Assembly (NCBI GenBank): GCA_024645065.1
Contig: JAHEGP010000214.1
Location: 1 to 5,347, forward strand
Reading direction: 5' to 3'
DNA: 5,347 nucleotides
Origin: Cellvibrionales bacterium
GTDB lineage: Bacteria; Pseudomonadota; Gammaproteobacteria; Pseudomonadales; JAHEGP01
Part shown: one piece after another, positions 1 to 4,635 of the stretch
Layout of the letters: each line of letters begins with the position of its first letter
Numbering within the stretch: the stretch's first letter is position 1
Notes under the pieces: model-generated
Seen by the model: the letters and a program-made list of their open reading frames with translations, nothing else
What the model was told of the DNA's origin: nothing
The model's database searches: none
Made by a program: the position numbers and the translations under genes

Positions 1-711
1 GAAATTGAGCATCTGCGGAATAAACATCTCGCTGGTGCTGGCGACAATATTGCCGATACCCTGGCGTATATCCAGCAAGTCCCAGGCTGCCGAATCAGCG
101 ACCGCCAATTGCCGGGTTGACTCCTGCCAGAAAGACGCCGCCTCGCGGCGGGGTAAACGCACCAGGTAGCGCGGGCCCGAACCCTCCAATTGCATGCAGT
201 GGCCAGTATTGAAGCTGGTCTGGCAGAGGGAGCCGCCGGGCAATATTCCGTCGCCATGGTGCTGGATAAAGTCGCGGGCAGCTGCGCCTGCCAGGCCAAA
301 CACAAGCCATGCCTGGGTCAGGTCCAGCAATTGTGCTTTGGAAAAGACAATGTATTTCGCGAGCGACTGCTTTAGCGCCGGTAATGTCGAGTAAGGCAGG
401 AGGCAGGCATAGTGTTGGGCCGACTGTTGGGCGAGAATAAAACTCGCGATGGCTCGACCCTTGGGGGTGCAGTGGACACCCCGGCGGCCGGCGGCCAGGC
501 TTACCGAATCCAGGTCACAGCTGAGTTGACCCTGCAGGAATCTGCAGGCATCGCTACCTTCGACACCAAGAACCCCCAGCTGAGGCAGCAGGGTGACGAA
601 ATCCTTGTTGACCTGCTGCTCCAGCGGCAGCTCCGTTTCGGTAAAAGCGATGCCCTCGGGTGACACGCTGAAAGCCTGAGTTATTACCGAACTTAACCAG
701 TCCTGCTGCAT
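1..711 (-). CDS. ygfZ: YgfZ, tRNA-modifying / Fe-S cluster repair folate-binding protein (C-terminus missing)
   Basis: An open frame of 237 codons runs from ATG at 711 to the left window edge without a stop. It belongs to the GcvT-like, folate-binding YgfZ family, which helps maintain some iron-sulfur enzymes such as the radical-SAM tRNA modifier MiaB. Visible family features are FLQGQLSCDL at residues 58-67, a GVHCTPKGR segment at 78-86 (E. coli: AHCDAKGK), a KYIVFSK stretch at 119-125, and WDLLDIRQGI...FIPQMLN at 210-236. In E. coli the signature KGCYTGQE with its functional cysteine follows FIPQ after about 16 residues, so it should lie just outside the window and cannot be checked. E. coli YgfZ has about 326 residues, so roughly a quarter of the protein is missing here. 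The start is supported by GGGGAA at 722-717, 5 bases before the ATG. The gene diverges from sdhE. The plus-strand open frames within it are shadows. Confidence 0.93.
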   Translation of the reverse strand, partial: MQQDWLSSVITQAFSVSPEGIAFTETELPLEQQVNKDFVTLLPQLGVLGVEGSDACRFLQGQLSCDLDSVSLAAGRRGVHCTPKGRAIASFILAQQSAQHYACLLPYSTLPALKQSLAKYIVFSKAQLLDLTQAWLVFGLAGAAARDFIQHHGDGILPGGSLCQTSFNTGHCMQLEGSGPRYLVRLPRREAASFWQESTRQLAVADSAAWDLLDIRQGIGNIVASTSEMFIPQMLNF

Positions 712-740
712 TGATATTCCCCATGTTAAAGGCCTATGTT
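711..740 (+). promoter_or_regulatory. Weak candidate promoter for sdhE-ygfX
   Basis: On the plus strand TTGATA (711-716) and TATGTT (735-740) are separated by 18 bases, which would start transcription near 747 and give a leader of about 124 bases before sdhE. It would overlap the ygfZ start codon and ygfZ promoter. An alternative closer to the gene is TACTAT at 832-837, but the matching -35 position (809-814, ATGCAA) is poor unless an activator helps. The sequence does not decide between them. Confidence 0.25.
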
Positions 741-764
741 ATGACTTCCGACGATGGCTGTCAG
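736..764 (-). promoter_or_regulatory. Candidate sigma70 promoter for ygfZ
   Basis: On the minus strand CTGACA (764-759, five of six to TTGACA) is followed after exactly 17 bases by TAACAT (741-736, four of six to TATAAT). Transcription would begin near 729 and leave a short leader of about 18 bases holding the ribosome binding site GGGGAA. Spacing and position suit a ygfZ promoter. This is a pattern match only. Confidence 0.5.
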
Positions 765-804
765 CAGCGAGCGGCCTGCCTGGTGCGGCAAAAGACACTG
801 CTGA
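761..804. repeat. Spaced inverted repeat in the ygfZ-sdhE spacer
   Basis: TCAGCAG (761-767) and CTGCTGA (798-804) are perfect 7-base complements around a 30-base loop, which itself contains TGCC/GGCA arms. If the distal sdhE promoter is used, the RNA leader could fold here. There is no run of T after it, so it is not a terminator. It may be chance. Confidence 0.3.
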
Positions 805-840
805 GCTAATGCAATCCACAGCCTGACTATTTACTATGAC

Positions 841-857
841 CAATCAATAATTGATTG
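841..857. repeat. Perfect 7-bp inverted repeat before sdhE, possible operator
   Basis: CAATCAA (841-847) and TTGATTG (851-857) are exact complements around the 3-base centre TAA. The element sits between the TACTAT box (832-837) and the sdhE ribosome binding region (GAGCGGG, 857-863), 13 bases from the ATG. It is AT-rich and symmetrical like a dimeric repressor site. I cannot assign it to a known regulator: it resembles half-sites of the FNR type (TTGAT) but in the wrong orientation and spacing. Confidence 0.4.
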
Positions 858-870
858 AGCGGGCAATTCC

Positions 871-1125
871 ATGATTTCTGATCAAGATTACAAGCGCATC
901 TACTGGCACAGTCGGCGCGGCATGCTGGAGCTGGATCTGATTCTGGTACCTTTTGTTGAAAACCACCTGCGCGGGCTGTCGGAGCCGGATCAGCAGCACT
1001 TCGTGCGCCTGCTGCAACAGGAAGATACCGATCTGTTTCGCTGGTTCATGCGCGCTGAGAAGCCTGCTGACCCGGATCTTGCGAACATTGTCGGGCAAAT
1101 TCTGGACGTGACCCTTGTTAACTGA
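871..1125 (+). CDS. sdhE: SdhE, FAD assembly factor for succinate dehydrogenase (CptB/YgfY family)
   Basis: This 84-residue cytoplasmic protein is close to the usual family length (88 in E. coli). Members promote covalent attachment of FAD to the SdhA subunit of succinate dehydrogenase, and to FrdA where present. The hallmark RGxxE motif is intact as RRGMLELD at residues 15-22. It is followed by PFVENHLRGLS (27-37), by FVRLLQQEDTDLFRWFM (43-59), which matches the family's FIRLLxxxDxDLFNWLM segment, and by KPAD (63-66). The ATG is preceded by GAGCGGG with 7 bases of spacing. The 3' end overlaps the ygfX start by 11 bases, so the two are probably translationally coupled. In E. coli the pair was once described as a toxin-antitoxin system (CptAB), but the flavinylation role is better supported. 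Confidence 0.95.
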   Translation: MISDQDYKRIYWHSRRGMLELDLILVPFVENHLRGLSEPDQQHFVRLLQQEDTDLFRWFMRAEKPADPDLANIVGQILDVTLVN

Positions 1126-1504
1126 ATGGCACCCTGCGCGCTCACGTCTTGCTCGCCGGGCGCTGTTGGGAAGCGTTGTAGCAGCACTCGCAAGCTTGTT
1201 TTTTACCGCACCGAAGAGTGCCCTGCAGTGGCTTGTCCTGGCGCTATTGCTCGGCGTATTTTTGCGCGCATTGATCAGGGATTGGCGCCGCGAAACGCTG
1301 GAATTCGGTTGTGAGCAGGGGCAGTGGTTCCTGCGTCGCGAGGGACTACGCGAGTCCGTAGTGCTGCGTCACAGTCATTTTCTAACGCATCGAGTGGGGG
1401 TTATCGGGTTTACCACCGCCGCAGGGGATACGGTAACCATCACTATCTTGCCGGACTCACTGAGCGTCGACGATTGTCGCAGCCTGGCGGTAGCTTTGGC
1501 CTGA
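1115..1504 (+). CDS. ygfX: YgfX-like inner-membrane protein (CptA family)
   Basis: This 129-residue protein is encoded directly after sdhE. The reading frame opens after a TGA at 1109-1111, and the only sensible start is TTG at 1115, whose product begins LTEWHPARSRLARRAL. This aligns in style with the E. coli YgfX N-terminus (VLWQSDLRVSW). Two hydrophobic segments, about residues 17-33 and 36-54, form a probable membrane hairpin. A basic RDWRRE stretch follows, then a beta-rich soluble domain. The tail ILPDSLSVDDCRSLAVALA parallels the E. coli ADSMDEAEWRDLRRIL tail. Length fits the family (135 in E. coli). Function is uncertain: E. coli YgfX was reported to affect the MreB/FtsZ cytoskeleton as a toxin, which I would not transfer here. 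Sequence similarity in this family is low, so the call rests on context, topology and the tail. Confidence 0.8.
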   Translation: MLTEWHPARSRLARRALLGSVVAALASLFFTAPKSALQWLVLALLLGVFLRALIRDWRRETLEFGCEQGQWFLRREGLRESVVLRHSHFLTHRVGVIGFTTAAGDTVTITILPDSLSVDDCRSLAVALA

Positions 1505-1507
1505 AAC

Positions 1508-3166
1508 CTAATCCGTTGCTGCAAACTCGGCGGGATTCAAAATAGTATCGATTGCCAATGGTGCCGGAGCAGGGAAGTCGAGGGTGTAGTGCAGGCCCCG
1601 GCTTTCCTTACGTGCGCTGGCGGACTCAATGATGAGCCTTGCCACAACGGACAGGTTGCGCAGCTCAAGCAGATCGTTACTGACCTTGTAGTTACTGTAG
1701 TATTCGGCTATTTCCTGCTGCAGCAACTGGATGCGATGCGAGGCTCGCTGCAGGCGCTTGGTGGTGCGCACGATACCGACATAGTCCCACATGAAGCGTC
1801 GCAGTTCCTCCCAGTTGTGGGAAATGATAACGTCTTCATCCGAGTCGGTTACCTGGGACTCGTCCCAGGGCGGCGCCGGCTCTGGTAGCGCTACATCGCG
1901 GCTTTGGGCGAAAATGTCTGCCGCTGCTGCGCGACCCCATACGATGCATTCCAGGAGCGAATTGCTGGCCATACGATTAGCGCCATGTAATCCGGTAAAG
2001 GCAGTTTCGCCGATGGCATACAGCTGACTGACATCTGTTCTACCACACAAATCTACCATGACCCCGCCGCAGGTGTAGTGCGCAGCTGGCACCACCGGAA
2101 TGGGCTCACGGCTGATATCCAGTCCGTACTCGAGGCAGCGGGCACGCACATTGGGAAAGTGGCTCTCGATAAAATCAGCGGGTCGATGGGTGATGTCGAG
2201 AAATACACAATCGATGCCCAGGCGCTTGATTTCATGGTCGATTGCGCGGGCTACGATATCCCTGGGCGCTAACTCGGCGCGCTCGTCGAAGCGCGGCATG
2301 AAACGCTCACCGTCGGGCAAGCGCAGGTAGGCACCCTCACCGCGCAGTGCTTCGGTTAGCAAAAACGAGCGCGCCTGGGGGTGGTAGAGACAGGTCGGGT
2401 GAAACTGGTTGAACTCCATGTTGGCAACCCGACAGCCGGCTCTCCAGGCCATCGCGATGCCGTCGCCGCTGGCGACATTGGGGTTGCTGGAGTACAGATA
2501 GACATTGCTGGCGCCCCCGGTTGCCAGAACGGTAAAGCGTGCGCTAAAGCATTCAACCCTGCCGGTATCGCGGTTCAGCACGTAGGCCCCCGCGCAGTGG
2601 CGCCCTTCGTCACTATCGACCAGGATCAGGTCCACAGCGACCCGACTGGGTAAAAAGTTGATATTGGGATGGCTGCGGGCGTTCGCTGTCAGGGTCTCGG
2701 ATACGGCCTTGCCGGTGGCGTCTGCGGCATGAATAATACGCCGGTGACTATGGCCGCCCTCGCGGGTGAGGTGGTACTTGGCCGGGCCACTTTCGTTTTC
2801 AGTAAAGGGTACGCCCTGGTCAATTAACCAATCGATTGCAGCGGTACTGTTTTCAACGGTGTAGCGCACCACATCCTCGTGGCACAGGCCGGCGCCCGCG
2901 CTGAGGGTGTCTGCAACATGCTTGTCGACTGAATCACCGGCATCCAGCACTGCGGCGATGCCGCCCTGGGCATAGTAGGTGCTCGACTCGTTAAGCGGCC
3001 CCTTGCAAACTATCGCGACCTGTAACTGGTCCGCCAGTTGCAGGGCGAGAGTCAGCCCGGCTGCTCCACCGCCAATAATGAGGGCGTCCGGTGCGTGAAC
3101 TTCGCGTTTCTGTATCGGAGTTGTCAAGCGCTCACACTCTGTGGAAAAAGCTCGGCGGGTTGCCAT
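1508..3166 (-). CDS. nadB: L-aspartate oxidase NadB
   Basis: NadB oxidises L-aspartate to iminoaspartate, which NadA turns into quinolinate for NAD synthesis. It is a cytoplasmic FAD enzyme that can use oxygen or fumarate as acceptor. The 552 residues match the family throughout: the dinucleotide-binding GGGAAG (32-37), SSTYYAQGGIAAV (61-73), LTREGGHSHRR (133-143), SGDGIAMAWRAG (233-244), and FNQFHPT (252-258). LAPRDIVARAID carries Arg302, the counterpart of catalytic E. coli Arg290. AHYTCGGV carries His363 (E. coli His351), and GLHGANRMASNSLLE carries Arg398 (E. coli Arg386). The C-terminal helical domain includes WDYVGIVRT and KESRGLHYTLDFP. The position of SdhA's FAD-linking histidine is not His, as expected for non-covalent FAD. 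The ATG at 3166 has no clear ribosome binding site. TTG at 3127-3125 (Leu14) would give 539 residues, near E. coli's 540, so the start is unsure. The stop is TAG, 3 bases from the converging ygfX stop. Confidence 0.98.
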   Translation of the reverse strand: MATRRAFSTECERLTTPIQKREVHAPDALIIGGGAAGLTLALQLADQLQVAIVCKGPLNESSTYYAQGGIAAVLDAGDSVDKHVADTLSAGAGLCHEDVVRYTVENSTAAIDWLIDQGVPFTENESGPAKYHLTREGGHSHRRIIHAADATGKAVSETLTANARSHPNINFLPSRVAVDLILVDSDEGRHCAGAYVLNRDTGRVECFSARFTVLATGGASNVYLYSSNPNVASGDGIAMAWRAGCRVANMEFNQFHPTCLYHPQARSFLLTEALRGEGAYLRLPDGERFMPRFDERAELAPRDIVARAIDHEIKRLGIDCVFLDITHRPADFIESHFPNVRARCLEYGLDISREPIPVVPAAHYTCGGVMVDLCGRTDVSQLYAIGETAFTGLHGANRMASNSLLECIVWGRAAAADIFAQSRDVALPEPAPPWDESQVTDSDEDVIISHNWEELRRFMWDYVGIVRTTKRLQRASHRIQLLQQEIAEYYSNYKVSNDLLELRNLSVVARLIIESASARKESRGLHYTLDFPAPAPLAIDTILNPAEFAATD

Positions 3167-3215
3167 TGCGAGCTTGCCGGAAGAATTTACCCTGCGCTAA
3201 CCGCCACTTTGTTGC

Positions 3216-3244
3216 ATAATCCAGTGTCACTTGATGTAAGTCAA
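3216..3244 (-). promoter_or_regulatory. Candidate sigma70 promoter for nadB
   Basis: On the minus strand TTGACT (3244-3239, five of six to the -35 consensus) is followed after 17 bases by GATTAT (3221-3216, four of six to the -10 consensus). Transcription would start near 3209, about 42 bases before the ATG at 3166. It is the best-spaced sigma70 pair in the spacer facing nadB. Its -35 element lies inside the Anr/FNR-like box. Confidence 0.55.
3231..3244. promoter_or_regulatory. Anr/FNR-type binding box between nadB and rpoE
   Basis: Read on the minus strand the 14 bases are TTGACTTACATCAA. They fit the Anr/FNR family consensus TTGAYNNNNATCAA at every defined position, and match the strict FNR box TTGATNNNNATCAA at nine of ten. 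Flanking C and G extend the outer symmetry (CTTGA...TCAAG). It covers the -35 element of the proposed nadB promoter, where a bound regulator would block transcription. Whether this organism has an Anr/FNR protein is not visible here. Confidence 0.45.
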
Positions 3245-3262
3245 GAATCTCGGAATTCGAAC

Positions 3263-3290
3263 AGAACTTAATGCGGTATACAGTGTCTAT
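3263..3290 (+). promoter_or_regulatory. SigmaE-type promoter for rpoE (autoregulation)
   Basis: AGAACTT at 3263-3269 (six of seven to the sigmaE -35 GGAACTT, with the core GAACTT exact) is followed after 16 bases by TCTAT at 3286-3290, close to the -10 TCTGA/TCTAA. Spacing is in the sigmaE/AlgU range. Transcription would begin about 3295-3297, roughly 14 bases before the leader ORF and 72 before rpoE. Autoregulation by such a promoter is established for rpoE and algU in other gammaproteobacteria. Confidence 0.7.
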
Positions 3291-3308
3291 GGGGGCGGAA
3301 CACAACTT

Positions 3309-3316
3309 CATGGAGG
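3309..3316 (+). promoter_or_regulatory. Possible CsrA/RsmA binding site in the rpoE leader
   Basis: CATGGAGG fits the CsrA/RsmA motif CANGGANG exactly and covers the start codon of the leader ORF at 3310. Two further GGA cores are nearby in the same leader: CGGAAC (3296-3301) and CGGGAG (3357-3362), the latter being the rpoE ribosome binding site. CsrA is known to repress rpoE translation in E. coli. No strong hairpin displaying the GGA loops is evident, so this is a motif-level suggestion. Confidence 0.35.
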
Positions 3317-3384
3317 CGCAAACAAACAGCAGGCTGTGGCGTTCGCTCAACGATTACGGGAGCTCGGGTGGAAAAGAACACTGA
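3310..3384 (+). CDS. 24-codon leader ORF overlapping the rpoE start
   Basis: An ATG at 3310 opens a 24-codon frame ending in TGA at 3382-3384. The peptide begins MEAQTNSRLWRSLND. It is preceded by GGGGGCGGAA (3291-3300) with 9 bases of spacing, and it lies just downstream of the proposed sigmaE transcription start. Its last 17 bases, stop included, overlap rpoE (GTG at 3368) in a different frame, so ribosomes finishing it would stop 12 bases past the rpoE start codon, a layout suited to translational coupling. I recall a translationally coupled leader ORF, rseD, upstream of rpoE in E. coli. This peptide is shorter and I make no claim of sequence homology. It has no hydrophobic segment and could also be a chance frame. 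Confidence 0.4.
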   Translation: MEAQTNSRLWRSLNDYGSSGGKEH

Positions 3385-3952
3385 CAGCCAGCTAGTCAAG
3401 CGGGTGCAAAAAGGCGACAAGCGCGCCTTCGATTTGCTGGTTATCAAGTACCAGCACAAGATACTCGGACTGGTTGCACGCTATGTAAAAGACCGTAATG
3501 AAGTCGAGGATGTGGCCCAGGAGGCCTTCGTCAAGGCCTACCGCGCGTTGCCCAAGTTTAGGGGAGACAGCGCCTTCTACACCTGGCTCTATCGAATAGC
3601 GATCAACACCGCGAAGAATTACCTGGTCGCTCAGAATCGCAGGCCCCCTAACAGTGACATTGATGTTGCGGACGCCGACCATATGGGCGCCGGAACGGTG
3701 TTGCAGGATATCGAAACGCCGGAGAACAACCTTTTTCGCGACGAATTAAAGCTGGCGGTGGAGCATGCAATCAAGGCGCTGCCAGAAGATTTGAAAACCG
3801 CCGTAACTTTACGTGAATACGATGGTCTGAGCTATGAAGAAATCGCAGATATTATGGATTGCCCGGTAGGGACCGTACGATCGCGAATATTTCGGGCTCG
3901 CGAAGCCATCGACAAGCAGATAGAGCCCTTGATGAGTAACCTCCGAAATTGA
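3368..3952 (+). CDS. rpoE: RNA polymerase sigma factor RpoE (AlgU), extracytoplasmic stress
   Basis: This 194-residue ECF sigma factor closely follows E. coli RpoE (191 residues) and Pseudomonas AlgU. It directs RNA polymerase to envelope-stress genes when released from RseA. Region 2 spans about residues 21-90 and includes the DVAQEAFVKAYRAL (48-61) and FRGDSAFYTWLYRIAINTAK (64-83) segments for core binding and -10 recognition. A variable linker follows NRRPPNSD (90-97). Region 4 covers about 128-185, with LPEDLKTAVTLREYDGLSYE (138-157) and the helix-turn-helix around EEIADIMDCPVGTVRSRIFR (157-176), which reads the GAACTT -35 element. The GTG start has GGGAG (3358-3362) 5 bases upstream. The next gene, rseA, begins 48 bases after the TGA, and the three genes read as one operon. 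Expression is probably autoregulated from the promoter at 3263-3290. Confidence 0.98.
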   Translation: MEKNTDSQLVKRVQKGDKRAFDLLVIKYQHKILGLVARYVKDRNEVEDVAQEAFVKAYRALPKFRGDSAFYTWLYRIAINTAKNYLVAQNRRPPNSDIDVADADHMGAGTVLQDIETPENNLFRDELKLAVEHAIKALPEDLKTAVTLREYDGLSYEEIADIMDCPVGTVRSRIFRAREAIDKQIEPLMSNLRN

Positions 3953-3988
3953 TTAAAGTCTGGAAAGCCGGTGCAATTGAAAGTGACC

Positions 3989-3994
3989 AGAGGT
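3989..3994 (+). promoter_or_regulatory. Ribosome binding site that sets the rseA start
   Basis: AGAGGT lies 6 bases before the ATG at 4001. The same frame can be extended upstream to a GTG at 3971, but that codon has only a poorly spaced purine tract (GGAAAG, 3 bases away). The ten extra residues (VQLKVTRGNA as plain codons) are also not like RseA/MucA N-termini. The ATG is therefore preferred. Confidence 0.7.
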
Positions 3995-4000
3995 AATGCA

Positions 4001-4633
4001 ATGACACAACCAATACGCGAATCCCTGTCAGCCTTGCTCGATGATGAAGCTGGTGAACTGGATTTGCAGCGTACCCTCAACAGCCTGGATGGGGATGAAG
4101 CTACCCTGGCCACCTGGCAGCGCTACAATCTGGTGTCGGCCAGCATGCGCAGAGAGCTGGACCAGTTTGCCGCTGTAGACCTGTCCGGGCGCATCAGGGA
4201 TTCCCTCGATGGGCACCTGCAGGCGCCGGTTGCGGTGCAGCGGGATTACAAAGCCTGGCTCAGGCCCTTTGCCAGTGTCGCGGTCGCCGCGTCCGTTACC
4301 GCCGTTATTCTCACCAGCACCCAGCTTTTCAATGCGGTGAGCAACCCTTCCGAAGGTCCCTCAACCCCCGAAGCGCTTGTGGTAAGTGGCAATGTCTCTC
4401 CGGTTGTTACCGGGGCACAGTCTGTGGGTTTCGGTGGTAATCCATCGCTGGCGCAAGTTCGGCCGCAAGGGGTCATGCCCGCGGGGGCGGCTATCGCCGG
4501 ACGCAGTGCGGCGGACGAGTTGGCGCAGCAGCGGCTCCAGTACTACCTGCGTAATCACGCCGAAAATGCCGCACTGAATACCAGTAGCGGCATGCTGCCG
4601 CTGGCAAGGACAGCGATTGTCGAGGGTCGTTAA
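4001..4633 (+). CDS. rseA: Anti-sigma factor RseA (MucA)
   Basis: This 210-residue single-pass inner-membrane protein sequesters RpoE through its cytoplasmic N-terminal domain. The N-terminus RESLSALLDDEAGELDLQRT (6-25) followed by DEATLATWQRYNLVSASMR (32-50) matches the anti-sigma domain of RseA/MucA. A hydrophobic segment at about 88-110 (PFASVAVAASVTAVILTS) is the membrane anchor. The rest is periplasmic: a Pro/Gly/Ser-rich linker (111-165), then a helical tail with RLQYYLRNHAENAALNTSSG (168-187) and MLPLARTAIVEG (188-199 by pattern, near the C-terminus), resembling the RseB-contacting end of MucA. In the family, DegS and then RseP cleave this protein under stress. The exact cleavage sites cannot be read from the sequence alone. 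The gene ends 2 bases before rseB, so translation is probably coupled. Divergence in the periplasmic half is normal for the family. Confidence 0.95.
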   Translation: MTQPIRESLSALLDDEAGELDLQRTLNSLDGDEATLATWQRYNLVSASMRRELDQFAAVDLSGRIRDSLDGHLQAPVAVQRDYKAWLRPFASVAVAASVTAVILTSTQLFNAVSNPSEGPSTPEALVVSGNVSPVVTGAQSVGFGGNPSLAQVRPQGVMPAGAAIAGRSAADELAQQRLQYYLRNHAENAALNTSSGMLPLARTAIVEGR

Positions 4634-4635
4634 CA

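Noticed and set aside
130..144. GC-rich hairpin CCGCC-TCGC-GGCGG
   Set aside because: It is inside the ygfZ reading frame, with no T-run. It is explained by coding sequence.
412..663. 83-codon plus-strand open frame
   Set aside because: It lies wholly opposite ygfZ, whose minus-strand frame carries clear family motifs throughout. The plus-strand product has no recognisable features.
689..715. Second GAACTT (689-694) with possible sigmaE promoter toward sdhE
   Set aside because: The sequence at the right distance is TTGAT, which does not fit the sigmaE -10, and the -35 lies within ygfZ coding sequence.
871..1504. sdhE-ygfX as a toxin-antitoxin module
   Set aside because: The E. coli CptAB proposal exists, but the intact RGxxE motif and the conserved ygfZ-nadB context fit the flavinylation role of SdhE better. 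Nothing in the sequence itself supports a toxin function.
1852..1869. Strong hairpin CCTGGGA-CTCG-TCCCAGG inside nadB
   Set aside because: It encodes the conserved PWDESQV stretch of NadB and has no following T-run on either strand, so it is most likely a by-product of codon choice rather than a terminator.
2381..2653. 90-codon plus-strand open frame and several similar frames between 1589 and 2653
   Set aside because: These are antisense shadows of nadB, whose protein matches L-aspartate oxidase across this whole stretch.
3971..4000. GTG at 3971 as the rseA start
   Set aside because: The ribosome binding site for this codon is badly spaced, whereas AGAGGT sits 6 bases before the ATG at 4001, where the RseA/MucA-like sequence begins.
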